64,000 nt of DNA from Rhabditophanes sp. KR3021 (taxonomy: Eukaryota > Nematoda > Chromadorea > Rhabditida > Alloionematidae), in NCBI GenBank assembly GCA_963281155.1, contig CAUJLY010000005.1, positions 1,612,001 through 1,676,000 on the forward strand. Direction: 5' to 3'. Each line of letters begins with the position of its first letter. Within the stretch, counting starts at the first letter, position 1. The position numbers and the translations under genes were made by a program. The notes beneath the pieces are model-generated. The model ran no database searches and had not been told where the DNA came from. It saw nothing but the letters and a program-made list of their open reading frames with translations. Shown piece after piece: positions 11,651 through 22,367 of the stretch.

Positions 11651-12481
11651 ATGAAGCCCTCGAATAGTGAAAACATTAGTCATTCTAATAAGTATAGACT
11701 GGTACAGTCACCACATAAAATAAGAAAAACGCCCACCAAAATGATTCAGAATAAGGCGAAGGAAAAGAATATTATTCACCTAGTTCAAGGGCCAACGTCT
11801 GCACATTCCTCACAGAGAAAACATAATCATGCTGTGGCTCCATTTAATCCACCTAATTTGAAGCTGCCGAAAGAGTAAGTTAATTTTGATGTCTTTAACT
11901 TGACTGTAATTATTTATAGATGGTTAAAGTACGGAACAGCTATTGGAAATCTTGTCGAGGGAACTTTATTCCTGCCATTCAAGACACCTCTACATGATGA
12001 CTATTACACGAAAGTCCTCAATCGGGTGAAAAAAGAGGATGAGTTCAGAATCGAAGACATTAGACAATTCTGTATCAAAAACAGAGTAACCCTTGGACTT
12101 GTGCTAGACTTAACTGGGACAGACAGATACTACGACGCAAATTATTGGGTTGACAGTGGAGTTTCATACATCAAAATCCCTTCCTCTGGACACGAAGTTC
12201 ACGAAAACAAGCATGCGATACTCAAATTTATCAAAGAAGTTGAAAAATTTTGGAACGTTCCGAAAAATAAGGGAAAGGCCATCGGAGTTCATTGCACTCA
12301 TGGATTGAATCGAACTGGATATATGATATGTAGGTATATGATTGAGAAGATGAATGTCGAGCCGGTAGACGCTATTCAGAGGTTTCAAGATGCTAGGGGT
12401 TATGAGATGGCGAGGCAGGAGTATGTCAAGCATTTGATGAGTCTCCCATCTCCAAAGAATTCACCAAATAGTGATCAATGA
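11651..12481 (+). CDS. pir-1: PIR-1/DUSP11-type RNA 5'-phosphatase, 261 aa, two exons
   Basis: Exons 11651-11874 and 11920-12481 join in phase (intron 45 bp, GTAAGT...TTATAG). The enzyme removes gamma/beta phosphates from RNA 5' ends; in C. elegans PIR-1 acts in small-RNA pathways. Seen: basic, disordered N-terminus (about 70 residues), then 'EWLKYGTAIGNLVEGTLFLP', which is the family entry motif, and the cysteine-phosphatase signature 'HCTHGLNRTGYMICRYMIEK' (HCxxGxxRTG) with catalytic Cys and Arg. The 'ARGYEMARQEYVKHL' helix at the end also fits mRNA-capping-enzyme triphosphatases, but no guanylyltransferase domain follows, so the stand-alone PIR-1 type is preferred. The N-terminus is longer than I expect for C. 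elegans PIR-1; the start is the first in-frame ATG. Confidence 0.9.
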
Positions 12482-13225
12482 TTTGGTGGTAATGTATTAT
12501 TGACAAAAAGGAACACTTCTGATTAAAAAAGATATCATTCCCAATCGTATGCTACGCCAAAGTTACTCATTTATTTCTGATTAAATATCAATTTATCACA
12601 ACATAATCTCTTTGTATTTTCTTTAAACTATGACTTTTAATGAAACATTTTTTAATCATTGCAATGTTTTGTGTATATGCTTACTATAGTCTTAATGCAA
12701 CTTGGACTGTTTCTTGTAACAACATCAAACTTTCCTGACTTTATGATATTTTACAATAAAGAGTTCCTTAAAAAGTTCAATTTCTTCATGATATCAACAA
12801 CGTTAATGCCAGCATTTAAAACCCTTGCAAATTAGTTCTTATCAATTTAAATAGGTGTTTAAAGACAAATTGGAAATCAAAAGTTCCTTTTAGTATTCAA
12901 TTAATTTAGAAACTTTTAGTGGAAACTATAACTACCTCGAACTGTTACATCAAAAACCCTTGGAATTAATGTTATTTTGCACCATTTTGGTAAACGTATG
13001 CTTCTTTGTATGTCATAACAAACAGTCTCCATCACATTACCTTGTTATTTGCATCTGTATATTCAAAATTTTTAAAAGCTAATGATTGCTTTCTGCTCTT
13101 GTCTCAAACAGATGTTTGTTTACTTGCCAATGGTTATATTGTTCCACTTAACTTGTGTCTTTCTACTACGTGCAAATGAAGCTAATTATTTATGTGTCCT
13201 TTTTGAATAAATTTTAATAATTTAC
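12482..13225. other. intergenic, pir-1 3' flank and sdha upstream
   Basis: AT-rich, with an AATAAA at about 12756-12761 that could serve pir-1. No ORF or RNA gene recognised. The two genes are on the same strand about 750 bp apart, too far for a typical nematode operon. Confidence 0.4.
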
Positions 13226-13231
13226 TTTCAG
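13226..13231 (+). promoter_or_regulatory. probable spliced-leader trans-splice acceptor of sdha
   Basis: TTTCAG lies only two bases before the ATG at 13234, preceded by a T-rich run and with no in-phase upstream exon. This is the usual arrangement for a nematode trans-splice site. Inference from position and consensus. Confidence 0.5.
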
Positions 13232-13233
13232 AG

Positions 13234-15689
13234 ATGTTGAGATTTGGGAACAACAACTTGAAAAGTCTCGGAACCCGTGCTTTGTCCTTGTCTGGAGCAG
13301 CTAATTCGAAAAAGTCAAATGTCGCTGATTATAAAGTAATTGACCACACATTTGATGCTGTAGTCGTTGGAGCTGGAGGTGCTGGGTTGAGAGCTGCTAT
13401 GGGATTGTCTGAGGGGGGAATGAAGACTGCTGTTATTACTAAACTCTTCCCAACTCGTTCTCATACAGTCGCTGCTCAGGGAGGTATTAATGCTGCTCTT
13501 GGAAACATGGCTAATGACGATTGGAGGTGGCATTTTTATGATACCGTCAAGGGATCTGATTGGTTAGGGGACCAAGATGCTATTCACTACATGACTCGTG
13601 AAGCTCCAAGAGCTGTAATTGAACTCGAAAATTACGGCATGCCTTTCTCAAGAACTGACGACGGTAAAATTTACCAACGTGCTTTTGGAGGACAATCTAA
13701 TGACTTTGGACGTGGTGGACAAGCTCACAGAACTTGTTGTGTTGCCGATAGAACTGGCCATTCACTACTTCATACCTTGTATGGAGCTTCACGTAAGAAA
13801 GGGGAAATATTAACTTTATTAAACAAAAAATTAAACTTAAATGCTTTAAAAAATTTTAAGATAATTAATTTTTGCAATATCACTAAAGAACTCTTAGGAT
13901 GAGATTAGCTACTTCCTCATTCATTTCCGCAGTTGTTATGAGCAACTCTTGGATCAATCGTTACATAAACGTAACAGCCTTTTACATCTTTTACCTTCCC
14001 TTTGATTGATTCCAAAACATAAGCAGCACTTTCGTTGTCATAAAGTGTTAATCCATACTTTCCCTACCATGGTAGATGTAATAAACACCTAATAAGAGGC
14101 GATGTTAAAACAGAATGAATTAGTAATGTACATTCGATCTCAGATATCGCCATGACACCTAAATAGCTTTTAGCTAATAACCGCATTTCAAAGTACTAGA
14201 CCCATCTTTTTAGAGCGTTTCATTAAAAATAAAAACACTACCTTTTACTATTTTAATTACAAAATGGAATTCTAGTCAAGTACGATTGCCAGTACTTTAT
14301 TGAGTATTTCGCTCTGGATCTCATCATGGACAAAGGTGAGTGCGTTGGAGTAATTGCAATGGATTTGGAAGATGGGAGTATCCATAGATTCAACGCCAAA
14401 AATACTGTCCTAGCTACTGGTGGGTACGGAAGAGCCTACTTTTCATGTACTTCTGCTCACACATGTACTGGAGACGGTACAGCTATGGTTGCCAGAGCTG
14501 GATTGCCAAATGCTGACATGGAATTCGTTCAATTCCACCCTACAGGAATTTACGGAGCCGGTTGCCTTATTACCGAAGGATCACGCGGAGAAGGAGGTTT
14601 CTTGGTCAATTCTGAAGGAGAAAGATTTATGGAAAGATATGCCCCAGTTGCTAAAGATCTGGCCTCTAGAGATGTAGTGTCAAGATCCATGACCATTGAA
14701 ATCATGGAAGGAAGAGGAGTCGGCCCCGAAAAAGATCATATCTATCTCCAACTGAACCACTTACCAGCTGAACATTTGCACAAAAGATTACCAGGAATCT
14801 CTGAGACTGCTCAAATTTTCGCCGGAGTAGATGTTACTAAGGAGCCAATTCCAGTCATACCTACAGTACACTACAACATGGGTAATTTTATTTTCATTTT
14901 ATTAGCATTAATCAATATTTAGGAGGAAATTTGTCCAACTACCGTGGAGAAGTCTTAACTTATACTGCCGAAGGAGGCGATAAGGTTGTTCCAGGATTAT
15001 TCACAGCAGGAGAATGTGCTGCTCATTCGGTTCATGGAGCTAATAGACTAGGAGCTAATTCATTGTTGGATTTAGTTATTTTCGGAAGATCATGCGCTGC
15101 TACTATTTTAGCTAACAATAAGCCTGGAGATGCTATCAAGCCTTTGGCCGATAAGGCTGGGGAGGAATCAATTGCTCGTGTCGATGAGGCTAGAAATGCC
15201 AAGGGGGATATCAGTACTGCTGAATTGAGGCTAACTATGCAAAAGACGATGCAGAAACATGCTGCTGTCTTCAGACGTGGAGATATCTTAGCTGAAGGTG
15301 TTACCAAGATGGCTGATTTATACAAAGAACAAAAGAACGTCAAGGTCTCTGACCGTGGACTTATCTGGAATTCGGATTTGATCGAAACACTCGAATTACA
15401 AAACCTTCTCATCAACGCCACTCAAACTATTGTTGCCGCTGAAAACAGAAAGGAATCCAGAGGAGCTCATGCCCGTGACGACTTCCCAACTAGATTAGAT
15501 GAATTCGACTACAGCAAAGACATCACTGGACAAACTAAAAAAAGTTTCGAAGAACATTGGCGTAAACATACTATTATCAATCAAAATACCGATACAGGAA
15601 AGATTGATTTGACATACAGACCAGTTATTGATACTACTCTGGACAAAAATGAAGTTGATTGGGTTCCACCAAAGGTTCGCTCATATTAA
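13234..15689 (+). CDS. sdha-1: succinate dehydrogenase flavoprotein subunit (complex II), 643 aa, three exons
   Basis: Exons 13234-13792, 14276-14881 and 14923-15689 join in phase to 1,932 bp. It oxidises succinate to fumarate in the mitochondrial matrix and passes electrons via FAD to the iron-sulphur subunit. Seen: short Ser/Lys/Arg-rich mitochondrial leader; FAD Rossmann motif '[20 protein letters not shown]'; the covalent-FAD His in '[13 protein letters not shown]'; '[16 protein letters not shown]'; '[14 protein letters not shown]'; and the active-site region '[20 protein letters not shown]'. Length equals the family norm. Oddities: the normally invariant HYNMGGIPTN reads '[13 protein letters not shown]' across the exon 2/3 join, and the first intron is 483 bp and carries an antisense ORF. 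Nematodes may have more than one flavoprotein isoform, so which one this is remains open. Confidence 0.96.
13917..14063 (-). other. antisense ORF fragment inside sdha intron 1
   Basis: A 48-codon open stretch on the opposite strand, beginning just after a GTAG acceptor-like site and ending with TGA at 13917-13919. It reads '...[16 protein letters not shown]...' and '...[15 protein letters not shown]...', ending near two Cys. Composition looks protein-like rather than random, but no in-phase upstream exon was found (a 22-codon ATG frame upstream does not join in phase). Could be a decayed gene or a small nested exon. I do not recognise the family. Confidence 0.3.
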
Positions 15690-15867
15690 TAAATTTGGAT
15701 TAATCAATGTATTTTACACAATAATGTGTTCTGCTGATGTAATAGTGTATTACCAAATTTTTAAACGACTTAAATATTTTGTGATATTATAGGTTTTAAT
15801 GGAATAAATTTTTTATCAAAAAACCACAATTTCTTTTATTAAAAATTCATACATTCAAATAACATTT

Positions 15868-15965
15868 TTAAATATATTTTCTGGTCATAGTAATAACATC
15901 ACCAATAATGAAAACACCATTTAATAATAAAAGAATCATTTTATTCGTCCATTGGCGTTTAATAA
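15868..15965 (-). pseudogene. partial copy of the C-terminal exon of the 16,995-17,375 gene
   Basis: The minus strand reads 'NGVFIIGDVITMTRKYI' then stop, matching the end of the neighbouring gene ('DGAFMIDHIISMIRK' then stop). Similarity covers about 25 residues and then fades. It sits just after sdha, 1.1 kb from the intact gene, in the same orientation. It may be a decayed tandem copy or the last exon of a diverged gene whose other exons I could not find. Confidence 0.5.
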
Positions 15966-16994
15966 AAAAGGTTCCCGATAATCTTCTTATTTATGTTGTT
16001 CGTAAATGATACATGCTTAATTTTAATGATGACATTGGTCATGTATGTGCCGTTCCAGGAATCAAGCCTAACCTCACATGTACTTCTACTATAAATAGCA
16101 AACTACCACTTTTTTTATTTTCCCATAGAACTGACCAAATCTCGATGTTAGATACGTTTTGGAAAGGTCTCAGAATGCTTAAAGACCGTCTTTTTTTGTT
16201 TTTGATTTGAACGATTTTTTAGAGGTCTGTAGAAGGATAAAAAAATTGTCGTACAACAAAGTTATGATAGTCATTGGAAAGAGCATAAAAAATTAAGTAT
16301 ATTTACAAAAAAACATCTTGATTTTATCGATGCATGGAGGAGTAGAGAGCAGATAAATTAAAGAAAAAAAGAAAATGTTTGTCCCCACCCTTATCTTTTA
16401 AAATATCCATTATAACGCTTAGATCTCTACTGCATCGGAAAGAGCTATAAAAACGGTGATGACCGAGATTTCTCTCAGCTCATTTTAATCAGATCCATGA
16501 GCAGCCACGAGTTCTTTTAAAAATAAATCTCTTTTGAATAAAGGTATCAAAGCTTTTATGTTGGCTAAATATGAAAGAATACCTTTTTATCCATACAAAA
16601 AAAGTTTAAAAGAGAGACCGTAAAAACAATGTATTAAACGTAACGCTGCGAAACAGTGTATTCGACTAGTTTATAAATGATTTTTAAATGGTAAATAACT
16701 TTAAAACAATCATAAACCAACACTCATAAATTGCTTCCTAATAATTTTTTCGCTGCATTACTCCATTGTAATTAATTTATAAAAATGTTTCTTACCTCAA
16801 AACGTAACGCATATTTCTAAGTCGTTCATATAATTGTAGGTTTGCTTTTGTTAAAAGCGATTTAAAGTGCATTCTATCCCACACAAATTAACCTGCGAAC
16901 AGAATAAAAGTACAACTAAATTTGTATCAAAAAGATCACAATTACACAATTTATTTCATTAAACAGTCATAAGATCAAAACAACAATTTTAAAC
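15966..16994. other. intergenic, no gene seen
   Basis: A 65-codon + frame at 16013-16210 has no supporting feature. Two loosely similar strings (16270-16300 and 16430-16460, containing ggaaagagc.ataaaaa) may be remnants of a repeat. Nothing else recognised. Confidence 0.35.
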
Positions 16995-17375
16995 TTATTT
17001 TCTAATCATAGAAATAATATGATCGATCATGAAAGCACCATCGAATACACGAATAATTTTGTCGGCTTCTTCGCGAGTGTTGGCGATTAATTCACAAGTT
17101 CCGAGAAAATAATCTTCTTCCTCATCTTGTTCGTAGGTGATAGTCACATTGTAGCCTTGAAAGAAAGTTTCAATTTCTTCGGGAGTGCAATCGAGAGGCA
17201 TATTTTTGACTTCTATGACGTTTCCTTTCAAATAATCCCATAGTTGTTCGAAGACCTAAAATAATGAATAAATTATAGAAAATTTACTTACACCCTTCTT
17301 GACCTTCTTGTCAATAATCATCCTTGGTTGAGCAGTTACCATTCTCCCATTAACTTCAGACAAGGTTTTACTCAT
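16995..17375 (-). CDS. small RRM-like protein, 114 aa, two exons
   Basis: Exons 17375-17292 and 17255-16995, joined in phase over a 36-bp intron. The start ATG lies in a plain context; the N-terminal 28 residues are basic ('RMIIDKKVKKG'). The second exon looks like one RNA-recognition fold: strand 'NVIEVKNMPLDCTPEEIETF' followed by a helix, an acidic loop (EQDEEED), strand 'YFLGTCELIAN' and helix 'TREEADKIIRVFDG'. The RNP aromatic residues of a classical RRM are weak or absent, so this may be a quasi-RRM or La-type variant. Role unknown; RNA or protein binding is inferred from the fold pattern only. A degraded copy of its C-terminus lies at 15868-15965. Confidence 0.65.
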
Positions 17376-17698
17376 TATAAAATTATTGCAGTTGATGTAG
17401 ATTATAATAAGCGAATCTACTAAATGATATACTAAAAAAGTCCATCTCTAACAAGCATAATAAGTCGTGGGCAAGACAATACACATCTCCATTTGACTAG
17501 TGTTTGATTGATACAATCTAGCATCATGTTTAAAGCGATATGCTAAACATAACTTATTTTACACTTAATCAAACATATTCATAATGGAAGAATGCATTTA
17601 CATGACTTGCCTTTAACTTTATGTTTTGGCCAAAGTAAGTACATAAGCTTTTTGTAGCAACAAAAATTACTTGAAATTAAATTTATTTTATACTTAAT
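17376..17698. other. divergent promoter region
   Basis: 323 bp between two genes reading away from each other; AT-rich, no ORF seen. Confidence 0.4.
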
Positions 17699-19200
17699 AT
17701 GAGCAGGGCAAATGCTTTTAATCCGTTTGGATATTTAATTGAATGTGCGGACTATATTAAGGATCCTTCCAAACCAATTAAGACGCCTGAGTGTGAGTTT
17801 TTTGCGGAATCTTTGAGGATGATGGAAGTAGTGAGGAATGTTGGCAGAGATGATACTAGATTTAATGAAGAAATTAAACCGTGTTTAGTTTCATGCAGAG
17901 ATGTTGATCATTATTATTTTTCGAATCTAATTTCGAGGGGCACTTTTTTGAATATCCAAACTAAATATGATTGGGCTTTAATTTCCCACCAAAAAATGGA
18001 AAGGTTTGTCCCTAGCCAATTTCATACTTTTAATTGTTCTAATTTTAGAAAGCAACAATTAAAGGAAACTTTCATCAGAGTGGTCAGAAAAATATTTAAA
18101 ACAAAAGCAAAAGAAGTGGTTGTTGAGGGAGATCCTTTTTCTTTCTTCATGGCAAGGGGTATAACTTTGACAAAACTATTTAATTTACCCGTCAAAGCAA
18201 TCAAAAAATTAATTTCCAAGTCTTTTGATAGTGATGATGACGATGTGTCAGATAATGAGATTGTAAACCCAAAAAGCATAAGCCAATCTCTTGAAAAAAC
18301 TTCCAAATCCACCAAACACATCAATACCATCTTCGTATATTGCGTAAAAAAACTAATTATCGAAAGAAAAAGAACCAATCCATCTCTAGATCCATGGGAC
18401 TCCTTTTTTTACATTTCAATGTCACCAGATAAATATAATCCAACCTTTAGAATGACTTTATCCGCCGAGAAAGGTATTGTAATTTTTGATAGTTGTTTAT
18501 TTATGTCATATTTATAGCTCTTTCAGCTAATCGACCTTTGTCAAAAGATTTAATAACAATAAATCCTTTTGAACAAGCCACAATAGATAAGGGTCCTTTG
18601 CAAAGAAAAAGCATAGAACCAAATATGTTGCCAAGCGAAGTAAATATAATGGATGCCAAAAGAATCAAACAACAGCAGTATGGAAAAAGTCAAAGCCCAC
18701 TTGCTAAAATAGACCGGAAGGTTGTTTTAGATGGATTTTCTGTCAAAAACGATGCGATTTCTTTGCCGGTTTTGGTTTCAGAGAATAAGGGCAATCAGTT
18801 TAATATGACTACGATTCAGGAGAATAAGGCTTTGTTTTTACCTCCAATTACCGGGGGAATGACGAGAGATGTAGCGACGGGGATGAGTGATTTTAATTCA
18901 TTCCCGAAAATTGGGAAAAAGAAACCACAAAGGCAATCTATTAATGAAACTGTTTTTCAAAATCATTTGAGCATTCCGGCACTTCCACGAGCTAGAAGTA
19001 ATTCTAATCCAGGATGGCGATTTACAAATATAGTTCGGCATTCTCCAAATGGACGCACTACTTCAAATCGTTCCTTCTATTTACCTTACTTAGCCAGATC
19101 CACAGCATTTTCAACACTAAATGCCCTCACATCAAACACCAAACCATCTCCAACTTCCAATACCTACCAGATTAGTCCTCGCAAACTCTCACCAATCTAA
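17699..19200 (+). CDS. unrecognised 485-aa protein with disordered C-terminus, two exons
   Basis: Exons 17699-18473 and 18518-19200 join in phase (intron 44 bp, GTATTG...TTATAG). The N-terminal half (about 1-260) looks globular: 'FNPFGYLIECADYIKDP' at the start, several aromatic-rich helices, an acidic run (SDDDDVSDNE) near residue 180, then 'LDPWDSFFYISMSPDKYNP'. The C-terminal half is Ser/Asn/Pro/Lys-rich and probably disordered. No signal peptide, membrane segment or catalytic motif that I recognise. The exon join and good codon usage support a real gene. I do not assign a function. Confidence 0.75.
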
Positions 19201-19631
19201 TTTTACATTAAAAACATAAACATCACTGCAACAAGTGATATCCCATTCCCAGCTTCCAATTAACACCAAATAATCTCTTTATCAACGTAAAAGAAATAAA
19301 GCATATTATTAAATCTGATCCCTTTATCATTTGAAAGGCAATAGACTATTATATTACATCTTTATCGCAATTCATAAGTTAACGACACCAAAAGGTTCAT
19401 AATAATAAAAGGAAAGAAGATATTACATTGTTGAGAGTGCATCGTACTTTTTTAATTAGTTTGTTCCGGTTTCGATTATATTATTATAGTTAACTAGATA
19501 TTGTTTGGATAATTTAAAAAGAAATGACGGCTTTGGGAGGCGAGAGAGCGCTAAGCAAGGTTATTACGAAATTGAAGCTGGTAAGGAATCTCATGTCAAT
19601 ATACTTTTGGTGTTTCTTGATTTGTTGATGA
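19201..19631. other. convergent 3' region
   Basis: 431 bp between two convergent gene ends, with AAATAAAGC at about 19289-19297 as a candidate polyadenylation signal. No gene seen. Confidence 0.4.
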
Positions 19632-19969
19632 TTAACCGAATCTGATTAATTTCTGGCCTCCTCTTTTGAAGGTTGAGAAAGGATTGTAGTAAGTTTGTTC
19701 GTAGGGCTGACGTTCATCCTCAGTCTGATCGCCGAACCCCTGGAATCTGCCACTTCTTCCGAATCTGATTAATTTCTGGCCAGCTCTGCCGAATCTTATT
19801 AACTTCTGGCCTCCTCTTTGGTCTCTATTGAATCTAAAAAACATCATTAAATTATTTACTTATTTCAGACATACTGTTGGCCTTCTAATCCTGTTGTGAA
19901 ACAGCTGATTATGCAGATAGCAATTAAAATAAAATACGAACATCTCACAGATTTGCTTAGTCTAACCAT
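19632..19969 (-). CDS. FMRFamide-like neuropeptide precursor (GQKLIRFamide peptides), 98 aa, two exons
   Basis: Exons 19969-19875 and 19833-19632 join in phase across a 41-bp intron. A secreted precursor processed to amidated neuropeptides. Seen: signal peptide 'SYFILIAICIISCFTTGLEG', then three RFamide units: GGQKLIRFG-R, AGQKLIRFG-R and a last GGQKLIRFG that runs directly into the stop. Units are flanked by single R or KR; the C-terminal Gly is the amide donor. Between units 2 and 3 is a spacer 'SGRFQGFGDQTEDERQPYEQ'. A TTTTAG (19979-19984 on the plus coordinate, minus strand) precedes the ATG and may be a trans-splice acceptor. The LIRFamide core does not match a C. elegans FLP I can name, so no gene number is given. 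Confidence 0.88.
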
Positions 19970-21800
19970 TTTCCTCGCCTAAAACACAAACTTTAAATTC
20001 TGAAACGTTGAAAACAAAATAATGGATGAGTTGTGGAATGAAAGTCGAGTATTTATGCTAGTCTCATTAAAAGGAACATTATTTGGGAGGCCTTTTAGGC
20101 AACATCATTTAAATGTAATTTAATAACACTAAAAATGATAAATATCATGTATAATGGTTTTGTATAGAGTATATTTTTAATTTGATGGCCAAATCATGGT
20201 TAAAAAGATGTGAAGAGGAGGAACAATAGGCAGAATGGATGATTACAAACTTAATTTTTCAGAACTTCAATAGACCATGCATGAAATGAATATGGTGGTT
20301 GAAAGTTAGTCTTTTAATGAATGAAGGTAGTCGAAAGTGAAACCGCTTCCTCTTAAATAAAAGACAACGTCAATGGCCATAAGAACACACTAGCCTGCCT
20401 TTTAACGGGACTTTATTTTTAATCTAATTTAATGTTGACATAGACATAAATAATTAGGAAGTTTAAAACCAATTATGCCGTCATAACTTTCCCGAGTGCA
20501 CTCATTTCTGGGAAGTTATCAAATAATATAACTAAAGTAATAATTGTTTTTTACACAAGTATGAGCATTTATCATGTTAAGGACTTTAAAAGTTGATTAT
20601 CAATTTTAAATGAGAACAGGAAGCTATTTTATCTTTAACCATTCTTGGCACAACTTACTGTAAACTAAACAACTTTTGCTATACAATGATATCATGCAAA
20701 TTTGTACATTAATTACAGTATCAACAAGTAGTGGTTAATTTGGATATTATTGTGTGGAATGTGAATACCAACAAATAATATCCACTTTCAAGGCTGTAAG
20801 TTGTAAGTGGAATCATGGTGTTAACTTTAAATGAACAACAACAGACATAACATTTTAAAATGCATAAGAAAGATTTGGTTATGTTAGGAATCGTGCCGCC
20901 ATTAGAAAGATTCGCTCAGGAAATATGCTAAGCTTTCTTTTATAAACAATACTTTTTTTTGTATTAAATGAGATAAGAAGATTTGGTATTTAGTTGAAAT
21001 ACACTTAAAACACAAAAAGCAAACCTTTTTATAATTATTTTGTTTGGCTGCATTGATGGGTGGTAAGCTCAAAAGGAAATAGGGTTTTGATTTCATTTTA
21101 TTTTGCCCGCTTCCGTCAAACATCATCTAGATAAATAGGACCGTGGGGGTTGATAAAAAAGGAATTTAAATATTAATAGGTTTAGTGTTTTTTATGAATG
21201 GAGTTTGATTTAATTTTAAGGCAAAATAATAATGGAAGAATGGAATAAATATTCATATTTACATACATGTCAAGTATGAAGAAGAAATGACGTCTCAGAT
21301 CCGATACCTCCACCTTTTATACAAATTTTAAATAAACATTTACGAGGGTGCAATTTTGTAAATATTATTTATTCTTCAAAATTAATTACAAGCCATCAAT
21401 GGCAATATTTTTTTGCTAATAATTCATTTATCAACGAAATAGGACTATTAATAGAAAGTTGTACAAAAATACTTTATTAAAATTAAGAATGTAAGGATAT
21501 AAAAAACAACAAAATGCATTAATACCATTCATAAAAACCAATTTGTATATAAATCATCATTCGTTATAATTTAATTACGTTATTCTTGAGTCGTTTTTGA
21601 CTCATAATTTGTGGTGGTTTGTTGCTATTATGTGATAAACACATTTACATAGTCCCTCATTAAAGATTAATAACACTTCTACTTTAAATGGATTTCTTTT
21701 CCCTCCAAAAGCTTGCCATGCCTATTAAGTTTGTTTTGATTTATTTGAATTAAAAGAGCCAAATAGTTTTCATTATTCATTCATCACCAAAAGGGCATCT
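19970..21800. other. long intergenic region, no gene seen
   Basis: About 1.8 kb, AT-rich. It should contain the FLP promoter. A 74-codon minus frame (20902-21126) is Lys/Phe-rich with no domain and is probably chance. No RNA gene or repeat recognised. Confidence 0.4.
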
Positions 21801-22367
21801 TAAAAATAAATATACAAAAAGTGTGTCAAATTATATTTTATTAATCACAAAAATAAGTGTAATAATACAGCAGGGTATTTTACAAGTTACAAGAACATGG
21901 TATAAATAATTGAAGTTTTACAAAATAGTTAGTCATAAATTACAAATCAAAGTTAGAACGAATGTAGTTATTGAAAAAAGACAATTATAATCAAAGTATT
22001 ACTTATTGTTGTATATGTGTGTAATAATGTATATATTTTTGTATAGTATAAGTTTCTAAAATGTGAGACAAATAAAGAGATCGATTCTACAACGGATATT
22101 TCAAAACCAAATTTAAAATCGAAACATATTACAATTAGAAAAGTAAATATCAGTAAAAAGATGATACATGATTAGAGATAATGGGTTTTGTAGATGGATA
22201 ATTAAGAAGATTGGAAGAATAATAAAGAGAACGTACAAAAAGGACACCACTTAATAGTTGTTGTTATATACCAAATAGAACCAAAAATTTAAAAAACACA
22301 AAGATTGTTATATCATAAGAAAAGTATCCATAAAGACACACAAAATAACATTTTAGATAAATAATAA
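21801..22367 (-). other. probable 3' UTR of the KH-domain gene
   Basis: Non-coding sequence after the stop at 22368. Blocks such as ccaaattatatt, agggtattttaca and caaaatagtta recur in the decayed copy at 28590-29100, which suggests they were part of the duplicated transcript region. Confidence 0.5.

Noticed and set aside
16217..16500. Possible small repeat element (ggaaagagc strings)
   Set aside because: Only two weakly similar stretches and no inverted ends, so no element is called.
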